From Arthrobacter oryzae (GTDB lineage: Bacteria > Actinomycetota > Actinomycetes > Actinomycetales > Micrococcaceae), in the NCBI RefSeq assembly GCF_030718995.1, contig NZ_CP132204.1, positions 3,658,001 through 3,722,000 of the forward strand: 64,000 nucleotides of DNA. Direction: 5' to 3'. Position 1 is the stretch's first letter. Each line of letters opens with the position of its first letter. The notes beneath the pieces were generated by a model. That model worked only from the letters and a program-made list of their open reading frames with translations, was not told the origin of the DNA and did not search any database. Of this stretch, positions 1-9,303 are shown piece by piece. The translations under genes and the position numbers were made by a program.

Positions 1-2
1 GC

Positions 3-296
3 GCCCGCGGCCTGTCCTTCAACCGCGTGGTCTACAAGCATGTCCTGCGCAACGCAGGCGGCCCGGCGCTGGCCGTGCTCGCCGTGCAGTTCATCGGACT
101 CCTCGGCGGCGCCGTCATCGTTGAACAGATCTTCGCATTGCCCGGCCTCGGGCAGATCACCGTGGCCGCCACCGGCCAGGGTGACATCCCGGTTGTGATG
201 GGAGTCGTCGTCGCGACGGCCGCCATCGTGGTGGCCGTCAACCTCATCATCGACCTCGCCCAGGGCTGGCTCAATCCGAAAGTTCGGCTGTCATGA
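3..296 (+). CDS. ABC transporter permease, DppB-type (3' fragment)
   Basis: This is the C-terminal part of an inner-membrane permease of the dipeptide/oligopeptide/nickel importer class; the 5' part lies outside the window. About 97 residues are visible. They include the EAA-like cytoplasmic loop beginning ARGLSFNRVVYKHVLRNA, followed by hydrophobic segments and the family-typical stretch VEQIFALPGLGQ. The stop overlaps the next gene (ATG at 293), so the two are translationally coupled in one importer operon. Members of this class import peptides, but several import oligosaccharides or glycosides. The beta-glucosidase that follows in the same direction makes a glycoside cargo plausible, though that is inference. 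Confidence 0.9.
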   Translation, partial: ARGLSFNRVVYKHVLRNAGGPALAVLAVQFIGLLGGAVIVEQIFALPGLGQITVAATGQGDIPVVMGVVVATAAIVVAVNLIIDLAQGWLNPKVRLS

Positions 297-2122
297 TCGA
301 AACTCCCCTCGCACTGCCCGTCACGGCAGCCAAGGTTTCACTTTTCCGGAAGCTCCTGACCCACCCTACGGGCGCGGCCTCACTGCTGATCTTGTTCCTG
401 GTGGCACTGGCCTCGATTCTCGCGCCGCTGCTGGCCACCCACGATCCCAACACCGCAATCCTTAAGGATGTGCTGGCCAAGGCCGGCTCCGAACACCTCC
501 TCGGCGCCGACAGCGCGGGCCGCGACGTCTTCAGCCGCCTGCTGTTTGCCGGCCAGTTCAGCCTCGCCGGCGCATTGGTGGCCCTCGCCGTCGCGCTGGT
601 CCTCGGCGTCACCGCCGGCCTGATCGCCGGGTATTACGGCGGCTGGTTCGACTCGGTTTCGTCCTGGCTCACGGGCCTGATGATGGCCCTTCCCGGCATG
701 GTGGTGCTGCTGGCGGCCCGCGCCGTGGTGGGCCCGTCAATGTGGCTGTCCATGATGATCTTCGGCATCTTGCTCTCGCCCGCCTTCTTCCGGCTGGTCT
801 ACGCCTCCGTCACCGCAGTCCGCAATGAGCTCTATGTGGATGCGGCGCGCGTTTCCGGCCTGAGCGACTTCAGGATCATCGGCCGCCACATCCTGGCCGT
901 GGTCCGGGCACCCGTCATCATCCAGTCCGCCATGGTCCTGGGCATCGCCATTGCCATCCAGGCCGGCCTTGAGTTCCTGGGCCTGGGGGACCGGAACATC
1001 CCCACCTGGGGCAGCATGCTCAACGACGGCTTCATCAACATCTTCAAGTCACCCACACTGGTGCTTTGGCCCGCCCTGATCATCGGCCTGGTCTGCATCG
1101 CACTGACTCTCTTGGCGAACGCCATGCGCGATGAACTGGAACGCAGCAGCGGCCCGGTCAAGAAGAGCCGCAAGGCAGCAGCCGCTGCCGCAATCGCCGA
1201 CGCCGAGGGTGCGGCTGAGAAGCGCGGTGCAGCCGCCGTCCTCCATCCTGAAGAATCCGCCGGTGCAGAAAACAGCAACGCCGGCGAGCCGCTGCTGGAG
1301 GTCACCGACCTCGGCGTCGGCTACGACCAGGCCGACGGTTCCACGACGCACGTGGTTAACCACGTAAACCTGACAGTACGCCGCGGCGAAGTGCATGGAC
1401 TGGTGGGCGAATCCGGCTCCGGCAAGACGCAGACCGCGTTTTCCATCCTCCGGCTCCTGCCGCAGGGCGGCCGCATCGCCGGCGGGTCCATCTTCTTCGA
1501 GGGAAAGGACCTGGCACAGCTCTCGGAAAAGGAAATGACCAAGGTCCGCGGGAAGCGCATCGCGTATATCCCGCAGGAGCCCATGTCGAACTTGGACTCC
1601 GCCTTCACCATCGGCAGCCAGCTGACCGAACCCATGCGGGTCTGCTTGGGCATCTCCAAAGCCGAAGCGCGCAAACGAGCCCTGGCGCTGCTGGCTAAGG
1701 TGGGCATTCCCGACCCGCAACGGACGTTCAACGCCTATCCGCACCAGATCTCCGGCGGCATGGCACAGCGCGTCCTGATCGCGGGGGCCGTCTCGTGCGA
1801 GCCGGACCTGCTGATCGCCGACGAACCCACCACAGCCCTGGATGTCACCGTGCAGGCCGAAGTCCTGAACCTGCTCCGCGAGCTCCAGGACGAACTGAAC
1901 ATGGGCGTCATCCTGGTGACCCACAACTTCGGCGTGGTGGCCGACCTCTGCGACCGCGTCTCGGTGATGCAGTCCGGCCGCGTGGTGGAAACCGGTCCCG
2001 TCCGGGCCATCTTCAATGACGCCCGGCACCCGTACACGCGCCAGCTGCTGGACGCGATTCTCGAGGACACGGCTCCCCGCGGGCAGTACACGCTCAAGGA
2101 ACTGAAAGGAGTGGCGTCATGA
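293..2122 (+). CDS. Fused ABC permease (DppC-type) and ATP-binding protein (DppD-type)
   Basis: A 609-residue fusion of the second permease and the first ATPase of an oligopeptide/oligosaccharide-type importer. Residues 1-280 are a DppC-like membrane domain with several transmembrane segments and the loop [19 protein letters not shown]. An Ala-rich linker (about 285-325) leads to the nucleotide-binding domain: Walker A GESGSGKT near residue 372, signature SGGMAQR near 486, Walker [13 protein letters not shown] near 505, and the H-loop THNFG. The C-terminal oligopeptide-type extension ([11 protein letters not shown]) is present. The gene overlaps its neighbours by 4 bp on each side, so the operon is strictly coupled. 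Such permease-ATPase fusions are known in actinobacteria. The substrate cannot be read from the sequence. Confidence 0.93.
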   Translation: MIETPLALPVTAAKVSLFRKLLTHPTGAASLLILFLVALASILAPLLATHDPNTAILKDVLAKAGSEHLLGADSAGRDVFSRLLFAGQFSLAGALVALAVALVLGVTAGLIAGYYGGWFDSVSSWLTGLMMALPGMVVLLAARAVVGPSMWLSMMIFGILLSPAFFRLVYASVTAVRNELYVDAARVSGLSDFRIIGRHILAVVRAPVIIQSAMVLGIAIAIQAGLEFLGLGDRNIPTWGSMLNDGFINIFKSPTLVLWPALIIGLVCIALTLLANAMRDELERSSGPVKKSRKAAAAAAIADAEGAAEKRGAAAVLHPEESAGAENSNAGEPLLEVTDLGVGYDQADGSTTHVVNHVNLTVRRGEVHGLVGESGSGKTQTAFSILRLLPQGGRIAGGSIFFEGKDLAQLSEKEMTKVRGKRIAYIPQEPMSNLDSAFTIGSQLTEPMRVCLGISKAEARKRALALLAKVGIPDPQRTFNAYPHQISGGMAQRVLIAGAVSCEPDLLIADEPTTALDVTVQAEVLNLLRELQDELNMGVILVTHNFGVVADLCDRVSVMQSGRVVETGPVRAIFNDARHPYTRQLLDAILEDTAPRGQYTLKELKGVAS

Positions 2123-2982
2123 CCGAGACACTGCTCGACATCAAGAACGTTGTGGTCGAATACCCCTCCAAGGGATTCCGCCGCGAACCGTTCAAGGCGC
2201 TCAAGGGCGTCTCCCTGGATATCCGGCCCGGTGAGACCGTGGGCCTGGTGGGGGAATCCGGGTCCGGCAAGACCACCCTGGGGCGCGCCGTGCTGGGACT
2301 GGCACCGGTCACCGGCGGCAGCATCACATACCGCGGCCAGGAAATCTCCAAGGCCAGCCGCGCCCAGCGCAAAGAGCTCAGCCACGAGATTCAGGTGGTG
2401 TTCCAAGACCCCTACACCTCGCTGAACCCCTCCATGACCATCGAACAGATCCTCACCGAACCTCTCACGGTCCGCAAGGTGGAACGCCGGGCCGCCAACA
2501 AGCGCGTGGCAGACCTCCTGGACCAGGTCCGGCTGCCTCAAGGCGCCGCGCACCGGCTGCCGCGGGAATTCTCCGGCGGCCAGCGCCAGCGCGTCGCCAT
2601 CGCCCGCGCCCTGGCCCTTGACCCGAAGCTGATCGTCTGCGACGAGCCTGTGTCCGCACTGGACCTCTCCACCCAGGCGCGCGTCATGGAACTGTTCATC
2701 GAGATCCAGGAACGCACCGGCGTGGCCTACCTCTTTGTCTCCCACGACCTTGCGGTGGTGCGGCACCTCAGCCACCGCGTGGCCGTGATGTACCACGGCG
2801 AGATTGTCGAATGGGGCGACGGCGACCAGGTCACCGGTGCCCCGGAACACCCCTACACGCAGCGGCTGTTCATGGCCGCGCCGATCCCGGATCCCGAGCG
2901 GCAGGCCCAACACCGCGCCGACAGGCTCCGGCTCCTGGAACTCCAGCGCGAACAAGACATTCAGGCCGGCGTCGCCTCATAG
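2119..2982 (+). CDS. ABC transporter ATP-binding protein, DppF-type
   Basis: Second ATPase of the importer, 287 residues, cytoplasmic, pairing with the ATPase half of the upstream fusion. Motifs in order: Walker [10 protein letters not shown] near residue 44, Q-loop [12 protein letters not shown], signature [14 protein letters not shown] near 151, Walker [12 protein letters not shown] near 174, H-loop VSHDLAVV, then the oligopeptide-type tail [12 protein letters not shown]. The ATG overlaps the stop of the upstream gene (ATGA). The importer is followed within about 50 bp by a GH3 beta-glucosidase gene in the same direction, which suggests co-transcription. Confidence 0.95.
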   Translation: MTETLLDIKNVVVEYPSKGFRREPFKALKGVSLDIRPGETVGLVGESGSGKTTLGRAVLGLAPVTGGSITYRGQEISKASRAQRKELSHEIQVVFQDPYTSLNPSMTIEQILTEPLTVRKVERRAANKRVADLLDQVRLPQGAAHRLPREFSGGQRQRVAIARALALDPKLIVCDEPVSALDLSTQARVMELFIEIQERTGVAYLFVSHDLAVVRHLSHRVAVMYHGEIVEWGDGDQVTGAPEHPYTQRLFMAAPIPDPERQAQHRADRLRLLELQREQDIQAGVAS

Positions 2983-3034
2983 CGTCCGCATGAGCATCGA
3001 CACGTCCTCAGCACCGACAGCCAAGAAGGCCACC

Positions 3035-5524
3035 ATGGAAACCCTCACTATCGATACTCGTGCCACTGATGAGCGCACTACCGACCTGCGGCTCACGGCC
3101 CTCGTGGCGGAACTTAGCCTTGAGGAAAAGGTGCGGTTACTGACCGGCCGTGACTTTTGGACCACGTGGCCGCTGGCGAAGATCGGCCTGCGCCGCATGC
3201 TGTTCTCAGACGGCCCCACAGGCGTCCGCGGCGAGGCATGGGATGAGCGCGAACCGTCCATGAACTTTCCATCGGCCGCAGCGATCAGCTCTTCCTGGGA
3301 CCCTGCGATCGCGGACCGGCTTGGTGCCGCGTCCGCTGTCGAGGCCCGTCGCAAGGGCGTGGACGTTGTGCTGGGACCGACCATCAACCTGCACCGCTCA
3401 CCGCTGGGCGGCCGGCACTTCGAGGCGTTCAGCGAGGACCCCGTCCTAACGGCGGAGCTCGCCGCGGCCTACGTGGCCGGTGTGCAGCGCAATGGCGTGG
3501 CGGCTACCCCCAAGCACTACATCGCCAACGATTCCGAAACGGACCGCTTCACCGTGGACGTGAAGGTCGGCGACCGGCCCCTGCGCGAGCTCTACCTTCT
3601 CGCCTACGAAAAAGCCATTGTCGAATCAAAGGCGTGGCTGGTGATGAGCGCCTACAACTCCATCAATGGCACAACCGCCACTGAGAATGACCTGCTGGAA
3701 ACCCCGCTGAACAGCGAATGGGGCTTTGACGGCGTGGTTATCAGCGACTGGACGGCCGTCCGCAGCGTCAACAGTGCCAACGCATCCCAGGACCTGGTCA
3801 TGCCTGGCCCTGACGGGCCCTGGGGCGCTGCCCTCGTAGTGGCCGTCAAGTGCGGCAGGGTTCCCGAGGCCGCCATCGACCGAAAAGTGTTCCGAATCCT
3901 GCAGCTCGCCGCCCGTGTGGGCGCACTGGATGGCTTCGACGCCGTGCAATGTGACCCGGCGGACCGGGAAGACCCCATCGCGTTTGCCCGTGAAGCGTCC
4001 GCCGCCGGGACCGTGATGGTGAAGAACGACGGCGTGCTGCCGCTGGCGCAGGCTGCGCTCTGCAAAGTGGCGGTGATCGGACACAACGCCCGCTTTGCCC
4101 GAACCCAGGGCGGCGGCTCCGCCACTGTTGTGCCAGAGAAGATCGTCAGCCCCCTTGACGGGATCCGTGCCGCTTTCGGTCCGAACAATGTCAGCTACAG
4201 TGTGGGCGCCGTGGTGCAGGAAGGCATCACGGAGATGCCCCTGGAGCAGATCACTAACCCGGTCACCGGTGCTCCCGGAGTCCGGGTCCGGTTCCTCGAT
4301 GTCAATGGCGGAGAACTCTTTGCTGAGGACCGACGCTCCACCGCCTTGGTCTGGTTCGGCGGTGACGCGCCCATCGCGGCGTCCTCCACGGTCCAGTTCC
4401 ATACCCTCTTCACTCCGGAAGAAACCGGACCGGTCCGGCTGGGATTCTCGACCGTGGGCCATGGACGGATCTTCGTGGACGGCGTACTGGCCCGCGAAGC
4501 AACCATCGAGGCCACAGGAACTGACCTGGGTGCGGCGTTTCTAGCCCCGCCATCCGCCTCCGTCGAAATCCGGGCGACGGCTGGGGTGCAGTTGCAAGTC
4601 CGGATCGAACTCGACCTAGCGGGCCGTTCCGGTGCCCTGGCCAACGCGCTGGCCATTACCATCGGCGTGGAAGCGGACAACAGCCACCCCGACGCACTGA
4701 TTGACGAGGCTGTGGAGGCGGCCCGCGCAGCCGACGTCGCCGTTGTTGTCGTAGGTACGAACTCCAGCGTCGAATCAGAAGGCTATGACCGGACCTCCCT
4801 GGAAATGCCGGGCCTGCAGGACCGCCTGGTACACGCCGTGGCCGCCGCCAATCCGCGCACCGTAGTCATCGTGAACTCGGGCGCGCCGGTCCTGCTGCCT
4901 TGGCGCGACGAGGTCGCCGCAATCCTGATTGGCTACTTCGGAGGCCAGGAATTCGGTCACGCCCTCACCGATATCCTGACCGGTGCCACCGAACCGGGTG
5001 GCCGCCTCCCCACAACCTGGCCCGCCAGTCTGCAGGACGTGCCCGTCATCAACGTCACCCCGGAGGCAGACGGCACGCTGGCCTACGACGAAGGCATCCA
5101 TATCGGCTACCGCGCGTGGCTCAAAGCCGGCACTAAACCCGCCTATGAATTTGGCTTCGGACTCGGCTACACCGACTGGACCCTCGACGGCGTCAGCTTC
5201 CCCGGCTCGGCTGTTCCCGGCGCCGTCGTCCCCCTCACGGTCACACTGACCAACTCGGGGGCGCGGTCGGGTAAGAATGTCGTCCAGGTTTACACCGAAA
5301 AGCCCGGGTCCGCCGTCGACCGCCCCGTCCGCTGGCTCGTCGCCTCCACCCCCGTATGGGCCGAACCAGGCGAAACCATCACCGCTGAGCTGCAGCTCGC
5401 CACCCGGCTCCTGGCCTACTGGGACAACGGCTGGACCTACGAACCCGGCGAATACGCCCTTCGCATCGGCACGTCCGTCACATCACTGCCGCTCGCAACC
5501 ACTCTGGAACTGATACGAAACTGA
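3035..5524 (+). CDS. Glycoside hydrolase family 3 beta-glucosidase with PA14 insert
   Basis: An 829-residue GH3 enzyme that would remove terminal beta-linked glucose from glycosides. It has no signal peptide, so it likely acts in the cytosol on imported substrate. The N-terminal barrel carries SLEEKVRLLTG, the substrate-binding KHYIANDSE near residue 160, and the catalytic nucleophile Asp in VVISDW near 238. An insert at about 415-530 resembles a PA14 domain (VRVRFLDVNGGELF). The second alpha/beta domain has GTNSSVESEGYDR, and a fibronectin-III-like domain closes the protein. I chose the ATG at 3035 because AAGAAGG lies 6 nt upstream; an in-frame ATG at 2990 lacks a ribosome site. A full-length paralog is at 26444. 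PA14-containing GH3 enzymes often act on aryl or oligo-glucosides. Confidence 0.93.
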   Translation: METLTIDTRATDERTTDLRLTALVAELSLEEKVRLLTGRDFWTTWPLAKIGLRRMLFSDGPTGVRGEAWDEREPSMNFPSAAAISSSWDPAIADRLGAASAVEARRKGVDVVLGPTINLHRSPLGGRHFEAFSEDPVLTAELAAAYVAGVQRNGVAATPKHYIANDSETDRFTVDVKVGDRPLRELYLLAYEKAIVESKAWLVMSAYNSINGTTATENDLLETPLNSEWGFDGVVISDWTAVRSVNSANASQDLVMPGPDGPWGAALVVAVKCGRVPEAAIDRKVFRILQLAARVGALDGFDAVQCDPADREDPIAFAREASAAGTVMVKNDGVLPLAQAALCKVAVIGHNARFARTQGGGSATVVPEKIVSPLDGIRAAFGPNNVSYSVGAVVQEGITEMPLEQITNPVTGAPGVRVRFLDVNGGELFAEDRRSTALVWFGGDAPIAASSTVQFHTLFTPEETGPVRLGFSTVGHGRIFVDGVLAREATIEATGTDLGAAFLAPPSASVEIRATAGVQLQVRIELDLAGRSGALANALAITIGVEADNSHPDALIDEAVEAARAADVAVVVVGTNSSVESEGYDRTSLEMPGLQDRLVHAVAAANPRTVVIVNSGAPVLLPWRDEVAAILIGYFGGQEFGHALTDILTGATEPGGRLPTTWPASLQDVPVINVTPEADGTLAYDEGIHIGYRAWLKAGTKPAYEFGFGLGYTDWTLDGVSFPGSAVPGAVVPLTVTLTNSGARSGKNVVQVYTEKPGSAVDRPVRWLVASTPVWAEPGETITAELQLATRLLAYWDNGWTYEPGEYALRIGTSVTSLPLATTLELIRN

Positions 5525-5559
5525 GCTTTCTCAACAACTGAAAAGGAACAAATCACAAC

Positions 5560-6561
5560 ATGGACGAGAGCAGCACGGAGAATCCGAACACCTTGGACGC
5601 CAGGCGGTTGATACGCGAGATGGAGCTGAACGGACCCCCTCCTGATCTTCGTAGCGACACGGACAACGAGTCGTTACTGACCATTTACCCGGCGCTGGCT
5701 GCTGTGTCGACGCTCGATATCGCGGTCCCCGCCTCTGAGGGCCGCGTTCCGGGTCGGCTCTACCGTGCAGCCGGCAAAGCCACAGCCGGCTTCGTCTGGG
5801 TCCACGGCGGCGCGTTCATTGCCGGAGACCTGAACATGCCGGAGGCCCACTGGGTGAGCCTGCATCTGGCGTCCCAAGGTATCTCGGTGCTTTCGCTGGA
5901 CTACCGCAAAGCACTTCACGGGGTGAAGTACCCCGAACCGTCAAACGACGTCCTGGCCGGGTGGCTTTGGGCACTTGAAAATGTCAGCGAGTTCGGGCTG
6001 GAAACCACGGAAGACTTACATCTCGGCGGGGCGAGCGCGGGGGCCGCGCTAACTGCCGCGCTGACCGGACGACTCAGGGACGGTGCCGGCAAAATGCCGG
6101 CGTCGTTGTTGCTCGCCTACCCTCTTGTCCACGCCAAGCTTCCCCCGATCAGTGAGGAACTCACGGCGAAGATCGAGGGTGTTCCGGCGGACTTGGTTTT
6201 CACGCCGGACTTCATCCGCGAAGTGAATCTAAACTTCGCCGGTAGCGAGGACAATTTTGGAGATCCTCACGCGTTTGCCGGAGTCGGCAACCTGGATGGA
6301 TTTCCCCCCGTCCACATCATCAATTCCGAGGCCGACACGTTGCGTGCGTCGGGAGAACTCTTCGCGGCTCAACTGGAGGCGGCAGGAATTCCCGTCCGGA
6401 TGGAAACCGAACCCGGAAGTACCCACGGACACCTGGACCACCCTCACTCCGCACCTGGCAGGAATTCTGTCGAACGGATGGTCCGGTGGCTTCGCGAGGA
6501 ACACTCACGCGCATCCTGTCGGCCGACGGTTGGCGCCGGGGAGCATTCTGCCTGTTCATGA
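5560..6561 (+). CDS. Alpha/beta hydrolase, hormone-sensitive-lipase-type esterase
   Basis: A 333-residue carboxylic ester hydrolase. The oxyanion-hole motif HGGAF sits near residue 81, the nucleophile elbow GASAG near 156 (catalytic Ser between Ala and Ala), and the catalytic His probably in THGHLDH near the C-terminus. These features place it in the HSL/GDXG group, which favours short or aryl esters. It follows the beta-glucosidase by 35 bp on the same strand and precedes a second esterase-like gene, so the three probably form one transcript dealing with an esterified glycoside. It could equally be a general acetyl-esterase. Confidence 0.85.
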   Translation: MDESSTENPNTLDARRLIREMELNGPPPDLRSDTDNESLLTIYPALAAVSTLDIAVPASEGRVPGRLYRAAGKATAGFVWVHGGAFIAGDLNMPEAHWVSLHLASQGISVLSLDYRKALHGVKYPEPSNDVLAGWLWALENVSEFGLETTEDLHLGGASAGAALTAALTGRLRDGAGKMPASLLLAYPLVHAKLPPISEELTAKIEGVPADLVFTPDFIREVNLNFAGSEDNFGDPHAFAGVGNLDGFPPVHIINSEADTLRASGELFAAQLEAAGIPVRMETEPGSTHGHLDHPHSAPGRNSVERMVRWLREEHSRASCRPTVGAGEHSACS

Positions 6562-6600
6562 CCCAGACATCCTTCGAAATTTAGAGAAAGGTATCAAGCG

Positions 6601-7767
6601 ATGACCGCCGTCACGGCACCAACCCGCAATCAGTCCACAGGCACCGTAGCACCCGGATTCGAAGCGGTACGCGATGAATTCGATGCATACCTGTCCGAAG
6701 ACCCGAACTACAGCGCCCAACTCGCCGTCTACTGGAAGGACCGACTTGTGGTCGATCTGGTTGGAGGAGACGGACTTACAGCCGACACAATCACAGGAAC
6801 GTTCTCCGCAACAAAAGGCGTCGCAGCCATCACCCTGGGGACGTTGATTGGATCGGGTGAACTGGATCTGGATCAAACCGTGGCTCACTACTGGCCGGAA
6901 TTCAGTGCCCACGGCAAGGGCATGATCCTCGTCCGCGAGCTGCTGTCGCACCAGGCCGGGCTCGTCAACGTGGACGGCGGGCTGGAGAACGATGACGTCC
7001 TTCATTCAAACCGCGCCGCGCCAAAGCTTGCCGGACAGCGGCCGTTCTGGCGCCCGGGAGCGGCTTTCGGTTACCACGGTCTGACCATCGGCACCTTCAT
7101 GGAGGAGCTGGTACGGCGAATCACGGGCCAATCCTTGCAGGAACTCTATGAGGCCACCGTCCGCGCACCTCGCGCCATCGATTTCTGGATCGGCCTGCCA
7201 GCGTCTCAAGAGGACCGGTTCGAAGCGCTCCGTCCGGCGTGTCCAACGGCCGAACAGCTGGCCATGATGAGCCAAAGCCCCATGTCGCCCGACGGCCTGG
7301 GCGCCTTGATGTTCAACGGTGTCAACAACATAGTTCCGCCGAACCTCGGGCCTTACTCACCCAATCTGCGCGAGGTACGAGCCGCCGGACCCGCCGCTTT
7401 GGGTGGCATTGGATCGGCAAGGGGACTCGCGCAGGTTTATGCTGCCGCCATTGGCCTGACAGGGGAGGCGCTTCTTGACCCCGGTACTCTTGCAGCGATG
7501 GGGCAGCAGCAGGTGTGGGGCGTTGACCGGGTCCTGAATTTCCCGACGGCGTTTGGGGTCGTTTTCATGAAGCCTCACCCGGGCAGTGATTTCGGCAGCT
7601 TCCAAGCGGTGGGACACGACGGCGCTGGCGGGGCTCTGGGATATGCAGACCCCCTCTACGATGTCAGCTTCGGCTACATACCTTTGCAGATGCAACTCCC
7701 TGGCGGCGCCGATGCCAGGGCGCTTCACCTGTCGCAAACCGTGCGTACCGCGATACGCCAAAGCTAG
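6601..7767 (+). CDS. Serine hydrolase of the class C beta-lactamase fold (EstB-like esterase)
   Basis: A 388-residue protein of the beta-lactamase/D-alanyl-D-alanine carboxypeptidase-like family. The SxxK nucleophile motif is SATK near residue 69, and the YxG-type motif is FGYHG near 157. No signal peptide is seen, so a periplasmic resistance role is unlikely and a cytosolic ester hydrolase is more likely, as for EstB-type enzymes. GAAAGG lies 8 nt before the ATG. It is the last gene of the (+) group starting with the ABC importer, and a strong hairpin follows at 7825-7862. Substrate unknown. Confidence 0.85.
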   Translation: MTAVTAPTRNQSTGTVAPGFEAVRDEFDAYLSEDPNYSAQLAVYWKDRLVVDLVGGDGLTADTITGTFSATKGVAAITLGTLIGSGELDLDQTVAHYWPEFSAHGKGMILVRELLSHQAGLVNVDGGLENDDVLHSNRAAPKLAGQRPFWRPGAAFGYHGLTIGTFMEELVRRITGQSLQELYEATVRAPRAIDFWIGLPASQEDRFEALRPACPTAEQLAMMSQSPMSPDGLGALMFNGVNNIVPPNLGPYSPNLREVRAAGPAALGGIGSARGLAQVYAAAIGLTGEALLDPGTLAAMGQQQVWGVDRVLNFPTAFGVVFMKPHPGSDFGSFQAVGHDGAGGALGYADPLYDVSFGYIPLQMQLPGGADARALHLSQTVRTAIRQS

Positions 7768-7824
7768 AGGGCACGTGCCTGCTGAAGCGGCGCGTGGCCT
7801 TGACGAACCCTGAACAGCATTAAA

Positions 7825-7862
7825 CGGCGACTGCCACCCGCAAAAGCGGGTGGCCGTCGCCG
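7825..7862. terminator. Bidirectional terminator hairpin between convergent units
   Basis: A 17-bp stem with one mismatch pairs 7825-7841 with 7846-7862 around an AAAA loop. It lies between the end of the (+) esterase gene (7767) and the end of the (-) adenylate kinase gene (7955). It can serve both converging transcripts, although no long T-run follows. Confidence 0.8.
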
Positions 7863-7954
7863 TCAGGGGTCTTCGACATGACTGGATATCTTTGGCTTCG
7901 TCCTCTCCGTTCAGGCGAGGCGGAGTGGAAGGATTACAGCTTGAACCGCGTGGG

Positions 7955-8533
7955 CTAAACCGCCTGTGCTGCCTTGATGGCCTGCATGACGCGGTCGGTG
8001 ACTTCGTCTATGCCGCCGATGCCGTCAACCTGGGTCAGGATGCCGCGCTCGGCGTACTTCGCCACCACGGCCTCGGTCTGCTCGTGGTACAGGTCCAGAC
8101 GGTGGCGGATGACCGCTTCATTGTCGTCGCTCCGGCCGGTTTCCTTGGCACGGCCCAGCAGGCGCGTGACCAGTTCCTCGTCATCGGCGGTCAGCTGCAG
8201 GACCACGTCCAGCTTCTGGTCACCGTTGGCCAGGATCTCGTCGAGGTAGTCCACCTGCGCGGTGGTGCGCGGGTAGCCGTCCAGCAGGAAGCCGCTCTCG
8301 ACGTCGTCCTCGCTGAAGCGGTCGCGCACCATCTTGTTGGTGACGCTGTTCGGTACGAAATCGCCGGCATCCATGTACTTCTTGGCCTCGACGCCCAGCG
8401 GCGTCTCACCCTTGACGTTGGCGCGGAAGATATCGCCGGTGGAGATCGCAACGACGCCAAGTCCCTCGGAGATCCGCTCCGCCTGCGTTCCCTTGCCTGA
8501 ACCCGGAGGTCCGATAATCAGCATTCTCGTCAT
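7955..8533 (-). CDS. adk: Adenylate kinase
   Basis: A 192-residue adenylate kinase that interconverts ATP plus AMP and two ADP. The P-loop GPPGSGKGT is at residues 8-16. The AMP-binding segment (STGDIFRANV) and GFLLDGYPRT follow. The LID is short (GRAKETGRSDDNEAVIRHRL), as in actinobacterial and eukaryotic cytosolic enzymes. AGGAAGGG precedes the ATG at 8533. The odd point is its position: it starts 14 bp after the maleylpyruvate isomerase gene, on the same strand, as the last gene of the salicylate/gentisate operon. The housekeeping adk of this group normally lies beside secY in the ribosomal-protein cluster. A role in recycling AMP from the operon's AMP-forming ligase is suggested; this may be a second copy. 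Confidence 0.95.
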   Translation of the reverse strand: MTRMLIIGPPGSGKGTQAERISEGLGVVAISTGDIFRANVKGETPLGVEAKKYMDAGDFVPNSVTNKMVRDRFSEDDVESGFLLDGYPRTTAQVDYLDEILANGDQKLDVVLQLTADDEELVTRLLGRAKETGRSDDNEAVIRHRLDLYHEQTEAVVAKYAERGILTQVDGIGGIDEVTDRVMQAIKAAQAV

Positions 8534-8547
8534 CGCAAAAGCCCTTC

Positions 8548-9303
8548 CTAGATCCACTTTGGCGCGGCTGGGACGGTACTGCCGACGCCCGACCCGGCAA
8601 TGTGCACGCCGGCGGTGCCGCGTCCGGTGGCCCATTGTGTGATGGCAGCGAGCGGGCCGGAGATGACTGTTGGTGTTTCGGCGTCGGTGTCGCCGAAGGT
8701 CATGGCGTCCGGCTGGTCGGTGGCCTTGACGAGCAGTCCGGTGTCGGTGCCGCGGGTGTGCCAGGCGCCGGTGATGTCTTTGAGGAGCCGGGCAAGGACC
8801 GGGGCCGGGATGTCGTTGAAGGTGGCGCCGTTGTCCAGGTCCACTGCGTGGACCCAGACTTCGCGGGTCCGCATCCACACGGTTTCCTCGGCCGGTACCA
8901 GGCGGCCCTGGATGGTTTTGACCTTGTGGTGCCAGGCCTCTGCCGGGAGGTCCCGCCATTCGACGTTCAGGTGCACCGCGGAGTGGTCGAACAGGTGCCG
9001 CAGCGCGATCGGGGACAGCGTCGCGCCGAAGTCGATTTCGTGGTCCCGCACCGACGTGGAGGCATACATGGGCGTCTCCACGCCGGTGGCTGCCCACTCG
9101 ACCAGGCGCGCGATGGCCCGCGCGTTGTAGCCGATGTGGGCCGTCACGTGCCGCCGGGTCCAGCCCGGCAACAGCGAATCTCCGTCCAGGTCCGCGTCGG
9201 AGAGCTCGTTGAGTTTGCGGGCGAAGAATGCTGTGCCCCGGCGCGCCTGGAGCAGGCCCTCGAGCAGGACCGGGTCGGTGGTCTGGTCGTGGCGGGCGAC
9301 CAT
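8548..9303 (-). CDS. Maleylpyruvate isomerase, mycothiol-dependent type
   Basis: A 251-residue member of the DinB-like MDMPI family, which converts 3-maleylpyruvate to 3-fumarylpyruvate using mycothiol as cofactor in actinobacteria. The N-terminal helical domain shows LPGWTRRHVTAHIGYNA, where the His residues are the expected metal ligands, and RTREVWVHAVDL, which contributes another His. A C-terminal domain (about 165-250) follows. The ATG overlaps the stop of the upstream hydrolase gene (ATGA). It performs the second of three steps from gentisate to fumarate plus pyruvate, and the genes for the other two lie directly upstream. Confidence 0.93.
   Translation of the reverse strand: MVARHDQTTDPVLLEGLLQARRGTAFFARKLNELSDADLDGDSLLPGWTRRHVTAHIGYNARAIARLVEWAATGVETPMYASTSVRDHEIDFGATLSPIALRHLFDHSAVHLNVEWRDLPAEAWHHKVKTIQGRLVPAEETVWMRTREVWVHAVDLDNGATFNDIPAPVLARLLKDITGAWHTRGTDTGLLVKATDQPDAMTFGDTDAETPTVISGPLAAITQWATGRGTAGVHIAGSGVGSTVPAAPKWI

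Noticed and set aside
1735..2955. Open frame of 406 codons opposite the ABC ATPase genes
   Set aside because: Antisense to clear Walker and signature motifs; no recognisable protein.
6601..7767. Beta-lactamase resistance gene
   Set aside because: Although of the class C beta-lactamase fold, it lacks a signal peptide and sits in a glycoside/esterase operon, so an esterase is more likely.
8534..9097. N-terminal extension of the adenylate kinase frame
   Set aside because: The extension lies inside the isomerase gene; the kinase fold starts at the ATG at 8533, which has a good ribosome site.
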